From: Lacustribacter sp964460315
GTDB lineage: Bacteria > Pseudomonadota > Gammaproteobacteria > Burkholderiales > Burkholderiaceae_A
Assembly (NCBI GenBank): GCA_964460315.1
Contig: CAYWPQ010000010.1
Coordinates: forward strand, 1 to 41,751
Direction of reading: 5' to 3'
DNA length: 41,751 nt
The notes beneath the pieces were generated by a model, which saw nothing but the letters and a program-made list of their open reading frames with translations, ran no database searches and was not told where the DNA came from. Position 1 is the stretch's first letter. The number at the start of each line of letters is the position of its first letter. Of this stretch, positions 7,933-16,661 are shown piece after piece. A program made the translations under genes and the position numbers.

Positions 7933-8842
7933 GAACGGATTTTCACTTCTTTTCCCCGACTTCGCCATGATTGCCGCAGGCTACATCATGATGCGTACGC
8001 GTTGGCTTGAGCGCTCCTTCTGGGAAGGCTGCGAGCGACTCGTCTACTTTGTTCTCTTTCCCGCGCTGCTTTTTGCCGCCATCACCCGAAGCGACTTCTC
8101 AGCCGGACAGACTGGGCTGATGGTTCAGGTGGCCATGATCACCCTTTGCATGGGTGCGCTTCTGGGTCTGACCACCCGCTGGATCCCCAAGATGACCCGC
8201 ATGGACTGGGCGTCGGGCGTTCAATGCGCCTTTCGGTTTAACACCTATGTCGCCTTTGCTGTGGCAACACGTGCTGCAGGAAGCGAAGGATTGGCACTGA
8301 TGGCCGTGATTGTTGGCTTTACCGTGCCGCTTGCTAACGTTTTTGCGGTTTCGTTTCTTGCCAACACCTTTAACCCTGTGAAGCTCTTCAAAGAGCTTTC
8401 GCGCAATCCGCTGTTGCTGGCGACCATCGCCGGCATTGTGGCCAATCTGTTGGCCTTGACCCCGCCCGACCTGATTTACGGCGTGCTGGATCGAGCCAGC
8501 TCCGCATCACTGGCCGTGGGCCTGATGTGCGTGGGTGCAGGGCTGAACTTTGAAGGCATTCGAAGTGCCACCGCGAAGCTTCAGGCGGCGTCCATCACAT
8601 CCATTAAGCTTTTGATTCTTCCGGTGGTGGCTTGGCTGTTGTGTCGTGCCCTTGGCGTGGATGGTGTTCAACGCGACATGGCCATTTTGTTTTCAACCAT
8701 GCCCACGGCCACAAGCTCTTACATTCTGGCCTCTCGCATGGGTGGCAATGGGCCGCTGACCGCAGGTATGGTGTCACTCTCAACACTGGTCTCCATGGCC
8801 ACCATCACGGGCTGGTACGCCCTGCTGCAACACCTTCCCTAA
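7931..8842 (+). CDS. AEC family transporter
   Basis: Predicted secondary carrier of the auxin-efflux-carrier family, inner membrane. The 303 residues form about ten hydrophobic segments in two halves, with the loop carrying NPVKLFKELSRNPLLLATIAG that is typical of the family, and the second-half pattern SLAVGLMCVGAGLNFEG. Bacterial members export or import small organic anions such as malate or malonate; the substrate here cannot be told. ATG at 7931 shares the palindrome CATG with the xerD start on the other strand; an in-frame GTG at 7925 is possible. The stop overlaps that of queG by 4 bp (CTAA). Confidence 0.9.
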   Translation: MNGFSLLFPDFAMIAAGYIMMRTRWLERSFWEGCERLVYFVLFPALLFAAITRSDFSAGQTGLMVQVAMITLCMGALLGLTTRWIPKMTRMDWASGVQCAFRFNTYVAFAVATRAAGSEGLALMAVIVGFTVPLANVFAVSFLANTFNPVKLFKELSRNPLLLATIAGIVANLLALTPPDLIYGVLDRASSASLAVGLMCVGAGLNFEGIRSATAKLQAASITSIKLLILPVVAWLLCRALGVDGVQRDMAILFSTMPTATSSYILASRMGGNGPLTAGMVSLSTLVSMATITGWYALLQHLP

Positions 8843-9963
8843 GACATTTCAGGCTGGGCCAGAGCCCAGTCAATGTGCTGGGCCACCATGGGCGAGGCCG
8901 ATGGCCGCCGAAAAATCAGCGCCTCGCGAAGCCTTTCACGCATGGATGGCGAGAGGGTATTCGACGCCAAGGCATTGCCAATGCCCACCGCCAGGTTACG
9001 CTGCCAACGCTCATAGCCAATGCGCAGAATGGCACTACCCTGGTGGCGCTCTTGAAACTCAGTTTCTGTCCAGGCAAAAAGATCCGCAAGGGTTGCGTGA
9101 TCCAGGCCGTGACGCACGTCAAAATCGGCGACTGTGCCAACCTTGGCAAACTGATTCCAAGGACAAACCTGCTGGCAGTCGTCACAGCCATAGACCCGAT
9201 TACCGATGAGTGGCCGCAGGGGTTCAGGGATGCTGCCGGCAAGCTCGATCGTGAGGTAAGCGATGCAACGCTTGGCATCCAGTTCATAGGGGCCAACGAA
9301 GGCCTGGGTGGGGCAGGCTTCCAGACATTGGATGCAGCTCCCGCAATGGCCCTCGCCGGACTCTTCCAACGCATCTTCAAAACGAACGGCAGGAATGGGC
9401 ATCGATGTCAGCAGCACCCCAAGAAACATCATCGAACCCTGGGTGCGATTCAAAAGCAGCGTGTGTTTGCCTCGCCAGCCCAGCCCGCAACGCGAGGCAA
9501 GTGCCACCTCAAGCACGGGTGCTGAATCCACACAGGCACGAAATTCGTAAGTGCCACTCGCCCATTGGTTCAGCGCCTCAGCAAGTTTCACCAAACGTTG
9601 TCGCATCACCTTGTGATAGTCACGTCCATGGGCATAGACCGACACCACGGCACGCGCAGGGTCGGCCACGGCCTTGGCGTGACGGTCTCGCCAGTCACTC
9701 TGGGTTGAAGGCAGGTAGTTCATTGTGACCACAATGGCTCGCAGGTGAGGAGAGTCTTCTGCAAGCAGCCCACGCGGGTTGGCACGAAGGTCGGCATGAC
9801 GATGCAGGTAGTCCATCTCACCGGCGTGCCCCTTGGCAAGCCATGCACGGTAATGAACCATTTCAGCCGAGAGGCTGTCTCTTTCATCCAGATCCACCAC
9901 GCCCACGCGATGAAAACCAAGTGACTTGGCGATTAGAATGAGGTCGTCCGCTGCAACTTCCAT
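8839..9963 (-). CDS. queG: Epoxyqueuosine reductase QueG
   Basis: Cobalamin- and iron-sulfur-dependent enzyme that reduces epoxyqueuosine to queuosine in tRNA, the last step of queuosine synthesis. The N-terminal reductase domain is followed by two [4Fe-4S] motifs, CGSCIQCLEACP and CDDCQQVCPWN, then a C-terminal HEAT-like segment. At 374 residues it fits the family. A longer frame to 10071 would overlap tsaE and adds an unrelated leader, so ATG at 9963 (MEVAADDLILIAKSLGFHRVGV) is chosen. It is divergent from tsaE with only 10 bp between starts, echoing the queG/tsaE neighbourhood of E. coli but without nnr. The encoded PduO adenosyltransferase at 41048 shows that the cell handles corrinoids. 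Confidence 0.95.
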   Translation of the reverse strand: MEVAADDLILIAKSLGFHRVGVVDLDERDSLSAEMVHYRAWLAKGHAGEMDYLHRHADLRANPRGLLAEDSPHLRAIVVTMNYLPSTQSDWRDRHAKAVADPARAVVSVYAHGRDYHKVMRQRLVKLAEALNQWASGTYEFRACVDSAPVLEVALASRCGLGWRGKHTLLLNRTQGSMMFLGVLLTSMPIPAVRFEDALEESGEGHCGSCIQCLEACPTQAFVGPYELDAKRCIAYLTIELAGSIPEPLRPLIGNRVYGCDDCQQVCPWNQFAKVGTVADFDVRHGLDHATLADLFAWTETEFQERHQGSAILRIGYERWQRNLAVGIGNALASNTLSPSMRERLREALIFRRPSASPMVAQHIDWALAQPEMS

Positions 9964-9973
9964 ACGCAAAAGT

Positions 9974-10540
9974 ATGCGCCAAAACCCATCACCGTTAGGC
10001 AAGGCCTCAAGGCTGACCATCCACAACGCTGATGAGTCGATCACCCAGGCCGTTGCTGCCACGCTCGCCAAGATCTTGCTGGAGCTGCTTCGTCCAACCC
10101 AAGATTCCTCTCGCCCGCCAAGCCTGCGGATTCATCTTCGCGGTGAGCTTGGGGCCGGAAAGACCACCTTGGTAAGGGCGTTCCTGCAGGCCTGCGGCAT
10201 TCGCGGGCGCATTAAAAGCCCCAGCTTCAGCATTCTTGAGTCGTATGACGCGCGGGGCCTTCAGTTTCATCACATTGACTTTTATCGACAAGATCAGCCC
10301 GAAGCCTGGCAGCACGGCGGCATCCGAGACGTGCTTTCCGAACCCGGTGTCACACTCATAGAATGGCCTGAACACGCGCAAGGCATGCCTGGTCCACATC
10401 TCACCATCGAGATTGACTGGGCAGACCGCACTCAGCCTGAAGGGCCACGAAGTCTGTCCTTCGTGATTCATGATCAACACGACGGACTTGACCTTTCAGC
10501 AGTTCCATCGGCGCTTCAAGCAGTGAGTGATGCGTCATGA
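9974..10540 (+). CDS. tsaE: tRNA threonylcarbamoyladenosine biosynthesis ATPase TsaE
   Basis: P-loop ATPase partner of the TsaB-TsaD complex in t6A synthesis. The Walker A is GELGAGKTTL, followed by the family segments KSPSFSILESY and FHHIDFYR, and the late LIEWPEH. The protein is 188 residues, slightly longer than E. coli TsaE (153), with extra residues at both ends. ATG at 9974 is preferred; an ATG at 9926 would run into the queG start region. The last codons overlap amiC by ATGA (10537-10540), indicating translational coupling. tsaD itself is 4 kb away on the same strand but in another unit. Confidence 0.93.
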   Translation: MRQNPSPLGKASRLTIHNADESITQAVAATLAKILLELLRPTQDSSRPPSLRIHLRGELGAGKTTLVRAFLQACGIRGRIKSPSFSILESYDARGLQFHHIDFYRQDQPEAWQHGGIRDVLSEPGVTLIEWPEHAQGMPGPHLTIEIDWADRTQPEGPRSLSFVIHDQHDGLDLSAVPSALQAVSDAS

Positions 10541-11832
10541 CCCGTCAGTCTCCGAGCAATCGAGCGCGACGCCAAATCACTCTGGCCGCAGGCGCAACGC
10601 TTTTGCTTGGGCTTCGAACAGGCTCAGCCCACGCGGCCAAGGTGATTGCCGTACGAATCTGGCCCGCCAAAGATTACACACGCATCACGCTGGAGCACGA
10701 CACGGAAGGTCTTCGTTACAGCACAAAGCTTTTAGACAACCCCACACGACTGGTCATTGATCTTGAAGACTCACTGCTCAATGATTCGCTTCGTGATCTC
10801 ACCGCACGAGTCAGTGGCAATGACCCATTCATTCACGCCATTCGGGTAGCGCAATACCAAGCTCGTACCGTACGGATCGTGCTGGACCTGAAACAGCCGA
10901 TCAAGCCCGAGATCTTTAGCCTGCAGGCCGTTGCCCAATACCAGCACCGACTGGTGCTGGATCTTTTTCCCCTGGTGGATGACGACCCTCTGATGAATTT
11001 CCTTGCAAGCTATGAAAAGGAAAAAGCCCAGACACCGTCCGTGGCCCGGGCGCCAGAGATCACGGATCCCAACGCCAAGCGCCCAGCACCACCCGATGCG
11101 GCCGCTCGTCAGCCGGTGGTGAGCCGACTCGTGACAATTGCACTTGATGCAGGACATGGCGGGGAAGACCCAGGGGCCATTGGCAAACGTGGCACCTTTG
11201 AAAAGGATGTGGTGCTCTCGATTGCAAGAAGACTTAAACGTCTGGTCGACGCCGAACCCAATATGCGTGCCTACCTCACCCGCGACGGCGATTACTTTGT
11301 TCCCCTCCATGTTCGTGTCCAACGAGCACGTCGTGTTCAGGCCGATCTATTCGTATCGATTCATGCGGACGCCTGGATCTCCCCCAAAGCTCGAGGCTCG
11401 TCGGTCTATGCCCTTTCGGAAAAAGGGGCGTCCAGCAGCGCGGCCCGTTGGATGGCCAACAAAGAAAACAGCGCCGATATGATCGGCGGATTGAATATTC
11501 GCCACAAGGATCGAACCGTGGCCGAGGTGCTTCTGGACATGTCCACTTCCGCCCAGATCAAGGATTCCCTGAAGCTTGGCCAGTCGGTGCTCCAAGAAAT
11601 CAAGGATGTGAACACCCTGCACAAGGCCCGGGTCGAGCAGGCAGGATTTGCGGTACTGAGAGCCCCAGACATTCCTTCCATCCTTGTCGAAACCGCCTTC
11701 ATCAGCAACCCTGATGAAGAGCTACGCCTGCGAGACGAGGACTACCAAAACCAGATGGCTCGGGCCCTGGTGGCCGGCATTCGGCGCTATTTTCGGGCCA
11801 ACCCACCGCTTGCCAAGTCCAAGATGATGTAG
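10537..11832 (+). CDS. amiC: N-acetylmuramoyl-L-alanine amidase, AmiC type, Tat-exported
   Basis: Periplasmic zinc amidase that cleaves septal peptidoglycan during daughter-cell separation. The N-terminus has a twin-arginine signal (R11-R12 followed by a mild hydrophobic stretch and a cut near SAHA at 31-34). An AMIN domain (about 36-145) targets the septum, a Pro/Ala linker follows, and the Amidase_3 domain starts near 195. Zinc ligands are visible as ALDAGHGGEDPG (H207), E222 and VSIHADA (H276); a late ILVETAFISN carries the catalytic Glu. It is 431 residues long and overlaps tsaE by 4 bp; mutL follows after 16 bp. In E. coli the amiB gene occupies the same slot, so the symbol amiB/amiC is a naming choice. 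Confidence 0.93.
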   Translation: MTRQSPSNRARRQITLAAGATLLLGLRTGSAHAAKVIAVRIWPAKDYTRITLEHDTEGLRYSTKLLDNPTRLVIDLEDSLLNDSLRDLTARVSGNDPFIHAIRVAQYQARTVRIVLDLKQPIKPEIFSLQAVAQYQHRLVLDLFPLVDDDPLMNFLASYEKEKAQTPSVARAPEITDPNAKRPAPPDAAARQPVVSRLVTIALDAGHGGEDPGAIGKRGTFEKDVVLSIARRLKRLVDAEPNMRAYLTRDGDYFVPLHVRVQRARRVQADLFVSIHADAWISPKARGSSVYALSEKGASSSAARWMANKENSADMIGGLNIRHKDRTVAEVLLDMSTSAQIKDSLKLGQSVLQEIKDVNTLHKARVEQAGFAVLRAPDIPSILVETAFISNPDEELRLRDEDYQNQMARALVAGIRRYFRANPPLAKSKMM

Positions 11833-11848
11833 GCTTTGCGCTTTCATC

Positions 11849-13785
11849 ATGCCTATTCGTCTACTTTCCGATCTCCTGATCAGCCAGATCGCCGCCGGCG
11901 AGGTGGTCGAGCGCCCGGCATCGGTCATCAAAGAACTCATGGAGAACGCGGTCGACGCTGGAGCGACGCAGATTCATGTGGCGCTCGATGACGGTGGTGT
12001 TCGTGCCATTCGGGTGCGCGATGACGGCTGTGGCATTCCCCCCGGCGAGTTGGAATTGGCCGTACAGCGACATGCCACCAGCAAAATTGCCAGCCAAGAC
12101 GACCTGATCAGAGTCACCACCCACGGCTTTCGCGGTGAAGCCCTTGCGGCGATTGGCTCGGTCGCAAGAATGTCGGTGACCAGCAAAACCGCGGATGCGG
12201 CTCATGCCATGCGCATCGACAACCATGACGGTGCCTGGATGGTGAGCCCAGCATCGGGCCCCAACGGCACCCATATTGATGTCGAAGGCCTGTTTGACCA
12301 GATTCCTGCAAGAAAGCGATTTCTCAAATCGCCCGCCACCGAACTGAATCACTGCAAAGAAATCTTCAATCGAATCGCCATGATCCAGCCCTCGATCCAG
12401 TGGCTGATGAGCCATCAGGGCAAGCCCGTGATTCGCTACCCCGCTGGGTCAGCCACGCAACGGATTGCGCATTGTCTGAATGCCACAGAGACCGATCTTC
12501 GCGTCGTGGATGTTCAAGCCGGCCCCATGCGCATTCAAGCCTGGCTTGTGCCACCAACCCAGTCTCGTACCCGTGCCGATGACCAGTACTTTTATGTCAA
12601 CCGGCGACCTGTTCGCGACCGGGTGCTGATGCATGCGGTGAAGGCGGCTTACCAAGACGTCTTACACAGTGACCGGCAGCCGGCTTTTCTTGTGGCGCTT
12701 GAAATTGACCCTGAGCTCGTGGATGTCAATGTGCATCCAGCCAAAAACGAAGTTCGCTTTCGTGAGAGCCCTGCCGTTCACCAGGCCGTGTTCCGGGCCA
12801 TACGAGACGCCTTAGCGATCAGTGCGTTGATGCCAGAAAGCCGTGATGAATCCGAATCAAAATCAGCAAGGGGTGCGTCGCTGCAGCCATGGAGCCCCTC
12901 GGTTGGNNNNNNNNNNNNNNNNNNNNNNNNNNNNNNNNNNNNNNNNNNNNNNNNNNNNNNNNNNNNNNNNNNNNNNNNNNNNNNNNNNNNNNNNNNNNNN
13001 NNNNNNCCGAATCAAAATCAGCAAGGGGTGCGTCGCTGCAGCCATGGAGCCCCTCGGTTGGCAGCGGACAGACGGCATCACTGGGACTGCAATGGGACAC
13101 CGCGCCCATTCGGGCGGCATCGGGTTTTTCGGCTCGCGAGCCCGGCATCGACAGCCTGAAGCGCACCGACGACTGGGGAGCCCAGGGCAATGAGGAACAC
13201 CCCTTAGGCTTTGCTCTTGGTCAGCTTCATGGCATTTACATCCTGGCGCAGAACAAACACGGGCTGATTCTGGTGGATATGCATGCAGCCCACGAACGGG
13301 TCGTTTACGAAGCGCTCAAAAAACAATTCGACGGAACTCGGGCTGAGGCATCAAGCCAATCTCTGCTCAGCCCTGCGGTGTTCTCGGCAAGCCCATTAGA
13401 AATCGAAACCTTCAGGTTCCAACAGTCTGCACTGCATCAGCTTGGGTTCGACCTGGGTCAGATCAGCGAACAGCAGATTGCCATTCGCGGCCTGCCTGTG
13501 ATGCTGGCCGACAGCGATCCGATCGCCCTTTTACGCGACACGCTGGCCGAGTTAGGCCAGGAGGGCGCAGCACTTGAAGTGGAATCACAACGCAATGAGC
13601 TGCTTGCGCAGATGGCTTGCCACGCGGCAGTTCGGGCCAATCGATCACTCACGATCCCCGAGATGAACGCGCTTCTCCGAGCCATGGAAAGAACCGATCG
13701 AGCCGATCAGTGCAACCACGGCAGGCCGACCTGGCTCGCCTTCTCACTTTCGGATCTGGACAAGCTCTTCCTTCGCGGTCAGTGA
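11849..13785 (+). CDS. mutL: DNA mismatch repair protein MutL (frame broken only by a false gap)
   Basis: Mismatch-repair coordinator, an ATPase linking MutS to downstream nicking and unwinding. The N-terminal GHKL ATPase motifs are intact: ENAVDAGA, DDGCGI, HATSK and THGFRGEAL. The C-terminal dimerisation domain carries DMHAAHERVVYE, a match to the DQHA(X)2E(X)4E endonuclease motif with Met for Gln, plus ACHAAVRANR and CNHGRPT. A 100-N run at 12907-13006 interrupts the gene, but a 55-bp sequence is repeated on both sides; removing the N and one copy (155 bp) leaves one open frame of 593 residues, normal for the family. The stop overlaps the miaA start (TGATG), so the two are coupled. Confidence 0.95.
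12852..12906. repeat. 55-bp exact duplicate, left copy, flanking assembly gap 2
   Basis: Bases 12852-12906 are identical to 13007-13061 across the N-run. They encode the same MutL residues (ESKSARGASLQPWSPSV) in the same frame relative to each flank. Fifty-five is a common assembler k-mer length, so this is best read as two contigs ending in the same k-mer that were not merged. Confidence 0.93.
12907..13006. other. Assembly gap 2 (100 N) inside mutL, artefactual
   Basis: Exactly 100 N between two copies of the same 55-bp sequence. Nothing needs to be missing: collapsing the duplicate restores the mutL frame. This gap should have size minus 55 rather than plus 100. Confidence 0.93.
13007..13061. 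repeat. 55-bp exact duplicate, right copy
   Basis: Second copy of the sequence at 12852-12906, beginning on the first base after the N-run. Its right flank continues MutL with GSGQTASLGLQW. Confidence 0.93.
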
Positions 13786-14711
13786 TGCTCTGCCTGATTG
13801 GTCCAACGGCCAGCGGCAAAACGGGTCTTGCCATGGCCCTTGCCGACCGCCACCCCAGAATTGAAATCATCAGCATGGACTCTGCCCTGGTCTATCGCTC
13901 GATGGATATTGGCACCGCCAAGCCCACCGCCCTGGAACGTCGTCAGGTGCGGCACCATCTGATTGACATCCTCGACCCAAGCGAATCGTATTCCGCAGCA
14001 CGATTTGTGCATGACGCAGTTCAGGCCGCTCAACAAATCACGGATCGGGGAGGTATTCCTCTGGTGGTTGGCGGAACGATGCTCTACTTCAAAGCTTATT
14101 GCGAAGGCCTTGATGATCTTCCCAGCGCACCGCTTGCGATTCGTCAGGCGGTCGGTAAGGACGCTGAAATGCTGGGTTGGCCCGCCATGCATACCAGGCT
14201 TTCCAAGATTGACCCGACGACAGCAGCAAGGCTTTCGCCCAGCGACGCGCAGCGAATCTCTCGGGCTCTTGAGGTGTTTGAATTCACCGGTAAAACCATG
14301 TCGGCCCTGATTGCGGAAAGCGGACCGAGACAGACCAGCGTCAATGGTGCGCGGCCTGCTCTGCAAACCATTGCCTTGCTACCCCAAGACCGAAGTCTCT
14401 TGCACAAGAGGATCGAAGAGCGCTTCAAGATGATGGTCAGCCAAGGGCTTCTCGACGAAGTGAGGGCATTGATGAAGCGAGGAGATCTCACACCAGAGCT
14501 TCCCAGCATGCGCTGCGTGGGGTATCGACAGGCCTGGGAACACCTTGAAGGTAAGACCAGTATGGATGATTTCATGGCCGCGGGCATCGCGGCGACACGT
14601 CAGCTTGCGAAACGACAGATCACCTGGCTACGAAGCTTTCAAGGGCTGCGTTGCATCGACCCCTTGCTTCAGACACCCAAGCTCTCCGAGCTTTTTCCTG
14701 AGCTGAGCTGA
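13785..14711 (+). CDS. miaA: tRNA dimethylallyltransferase MiaA
   Basis: Adds a dimethylallyl group to N6 of A37 in tRNAs reading UNN codons. The protein starts MLCLIGPTASGKTGLAMAL, with the P-loop GPTASGKT at residues 6-13, followed by the substrate motif ISMDSALVYRSMDIGTAKP, then VVGGTMLYFKAYCEGL, and the C-terminal MRCVGYRQAWEHLEG. Length 308 is typical. The ATG (13785) shares its A with the mutL TGA, giving TGATG coupling. A formally longer frame from 13617 lies inside mutL and is rejected. The C-terminal codons and stop lie in a run of 5-bp repeats (14698-14722). Confidence 0.96.
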   Translation: MLCLIGPTASGKTGLAMALADRHPRIEIISMDSALVYRSMDIGTAKPTALERRQVRHHLIDILDPSESYSAARFVHDAVQAAQQITDRGGIPLVVGGTMLYFKAYCEGLDDLPSAPLAIRQAVGKDAEMLGWPAMHTRLSKIDPTTAARLSPSDAQRISRALEVFEFTGKTMSALIAESGPRQTSVNGARPALQTIALLPQDRSLLHKRIEERFKMMVSQGLLDEVRALMKRGDLTPELPSMRCVGYRQAWEHLEGKTSMDDFMAAGIAATRQLAKRQITWLRSFQGLRCIDPLLQTPKLSELFPELS

Positions 14712-14722
14712 ACTGAGCTGAA
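14698..14722. repeat. Short tandem repeat CTGA[G/A] x5 over the miaA stop
   Basis: Five consecutive pentamers (CTGAG, CTGAG, CTGAA, CTGAG, CTGAA) cover the last miaA codons, its TGA stop (14709-14711) and part of the short spacer to purM. Slippage by one unit would shift the frame and change only the last residues of MiaA. Confidence 0.7.
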
Positions 14723-14731
14723 CCGATTGAG

Positions 14732-15817
14732 TCAGCTGATGACTGTCTGGGCCTCTTGCCCCTGCCGACGACGAATCTCACCAATACGATAGACCACCTC
14801 ACCTTGGGTGGTGAGAAGGGCGGCAACCTGTTCGGCTTCGCTGGGCTTGACCACCACCACCATGCCAATGCCGCAGTTAAACACCCGATGCATCTCATCT
14901 TCCGGAATGGCGCCCTGTGATTGAATCCAGTTCATCACCGCAGGCCTTGTCCAGCTTGACGACTTGATCGCCGCAGTCATGGAATCAGGAAGAATGCGCG
15001 GCACATTCCCAACCAGACCACCGCCCGTAATGTGGGCCATCGCTTTGATTCCGTCACGATGCTTCGAGAGCGCCGAGAGCATCGAACGGACATAAAGCTT
15101 GGTGGGAGCCATCACGAGATCGGCGAGAGATTGCTGGCTGCCTGGAATCGACACCTTGGCCAGGGCCTCTGGGGTGCATGCGCCGCAGGCGCGCTCCAGG
15201 ACTTTTCGAACCAGGGAATAGCCATTGCTGTGAAAGCCACTCGAGGCCAGGCCCAAAAGTACATCCCCTTCAGCGACGCGGCTCGCGTCAAGAATCTGAC
15301 TTTTTTCAACGGCCCCCACCGCAAACCCCGCAAGGTCGTACTCGCCTTCGGGGTACATGCCCGGCATCTCGGCGGTTTCACCACCAATCAACGCACAGCC
15401 TGAGAGTTCACAGCCTTTGGCGATGCCAGCGACCACCGCAGCGGCCGTGTCCACCGAGAGCTTTCCACAGGCGAAGTAATCCAGAAAAAAGAGGGGTTCG
15501 GCCCCTTGCACCAGAATGTCATTCACGCTCATCGCCACCAGATCGATGCCCACGGTGTCATGTCGATCAAGGGAAAAGGCAAGCTTGAGCTTCGTGCCCA
15601 CGCCATCGGTGCCGGAGACCAGCACCGGCTCCTGGTAGCGCTTGGGAACCTCGAACAGGGCACCAAAGCCGCCAATTCCGCCAAGAACCTCTGGGCGCAT
15701 CGTTCTTTTTGCCAAAGGCTTGATACGATCGACCAAAGCATCGCCTGCATCAATGTCGACACCCGCCTCGCGGTAGGTCATCGGGGTGGCTGCAACGGGA
15801 GGCTTTTGTGAATTCAT
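14732..15817 (-). CDS. purM: Phosphoribosylformylglycinamidine cyclo-ligase (AIR synthetase)
   Basis: Fifth step of purine synthesis: ATP-dependent ring closure of FGAM to AIR. The sequence shows the family pattern: TYREAGVDIDAGDALVDRIK at the N-terminus, GVGTKLKLA, GIDLVAMSVNDILVQGAEPLFFLDYF, GGETAEMPGMY and HITGGGLVGNVPRILP. Length 361 is slightly above E. coli PurM (345). The C-terminus ends RRRQGQEAQTVIS. Start ATG at 15817. It faces hda head to head across 58 bp and is convergent with miaA with a 20-bp spacer. In many relatives a permease gene lies between purM and hda; none is present here. Confidence 0.96.
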   Translation of the reverse strand: MNSQKPPVAATPMTYREAGVDIDAGDALVDRIKPLAKRTMRPEVLGGIGGFGALFEVPKRYQEPVLVSGTDGVGTKLKLAFSLDRHDTVGIDLVAMSVNDILVQGAEPLFFLDYFACGKLSVDTAAAVVAGIAKGCELSGCALIGGETAEMPGMYPEGEYDLAGFAVGAVEKSQILDASRVAEGDVLLGLASSGFHSNGYSLVRKVLERACGACTPEALAKVSIPGSQQSLADLVMAPTKLYVRSMLSALSKHRDGIKAMAHITGGGLVGNVPRILPDSMTAAIKSSSWTRPAVMNWIQSQGAIPEDEMHRVFNCGIGMVVVVKPSEAEQVAALLTTQGEVVYRIGEIRRRQGQEAQTVIS

Positions 15818-15875
15818 GGCGGATTTCTCGTGAAAACCGCTATTTTAGGGAAGTTATGGGCCAAACGCGCCCCCA

Positions 15876-16661
15876 ATGATCACCATGCAACTCGCCTTAA
15901 ATCTGATCGACCCCCCAAGCCCACGACTCGACAATGGCGTCGAAGGTCGGAATCAGGCTGCGCTTGCAGCCCTCGCTGGGCTTGTCGCGGCAGATCGCCC
16001 ACGGCACTACGCCACCATGGTCCTCTGGGGAGCGCCGGGGTCGGGCAAAAGCTTCTGGCTGCATGCCTGGGGCCATGCGCTTGGCGAAAGAGCCACGGTC
16101 CTGTCTTGCGCCGGCGACCTTCATGCCGAGCGTGACGAGGCGATCGCCAGCACCATGGACGCGGCCGTGCGTGCCTTGCATGACACCCATGACCCGCTCA
16201 GCAGCCAAAACGCGACGCCCACCTCGTTGGCTTCCGCCATCTGGCTTTTGGACGATATTGATCGGGCGGGGCCCAAAACCGTCGAGGCCCTGTTTCGACT
16301 TTACAATGCGGCTCGAGAGTCAGCGTGTGTAGTGATCGCGTCAGCTCAGTCTGCACCGATGCGGCTCAATCTGCGAGATGACCTGCGAACCCGACTGGGC
16401 CAGGGGCTGATTTTTGAGCTGCATGAGCTGAACGACGACGAAAAACGAACCGCCCTGAAAGATCGGGCGGAACATCTAACACTGCCCATTACCGATGAAT
16501 TCATTCACTACATGCTCACCCATCTTCCAAGAGATCTTGGCCGGCTTGCCGCGATCTTGGATGCATTCAATGATTACGCTTTGGCCAAACAACGTCCGCC
16601 CACCATTCCTCTGTTGAAAGAATTGCTCGACCAACGCCATGCAACAGCTCGCACTCTTTGA
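15876..16661 (+). CDS. hda: DnaA regulatory inactivator Hda
   Basis: AAA+ protein that, bound to the DNA sliding clamp, stimulates hydrolysis of DnaA-ATP after initiation. A clamp-binding-like motif QLALNL lies at residues 5-10. The Walker A is GAPGSGKS (52-59), Walker B is WLLDDIDRAG, and the DLRTRLGQGLIFEL box follows. The C-terminal region contains LPRDLGRLAAILDAFNDYAL as in DnaA/Hda lid domains. 261 residues is near family size (E. coli 233). Start could be ATG 15876 or ATG 15885. Its last 23 bp overlap the next gene, so the two are translationally coupled. Confidence 0.88.
   Translation: MITMQLALNLIDPPSPRLDNGVEGRNQAALAALAGLVAADRPRHYATMVLWGAPGSGKSFWLHAWGHALGERATVLSCAGDLHAERDEAIASTMDAAVRALHDTHDPLSSQNATPTSLASAIWLLDDIDRAGPKTVEALFRLYNAARESACVVIASAQSAPMRLNLRDDLRTRLGQGLIFELHELNDDEKRTALKDRAEHLTLPITDEFIHYMLTHLPRDLGRLAAILDAFNDYALAKQRPPTIPLLKELLDQRHATARTL

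Noticed and set aside
12852..13061. A genuine 55-bp direct repeat or insertion in mutL
   Set aside because: Both copies abut the N-run exactly and collapsing them restores the frame, so assembly overlap explains it better.
15818..15875. Promoter pair in the purM/hda divergent spacer
   Set aside because: AT-rich bits such as TATTTTA are present but no -35/-10 pair with proper spacing could be supported for either gene.
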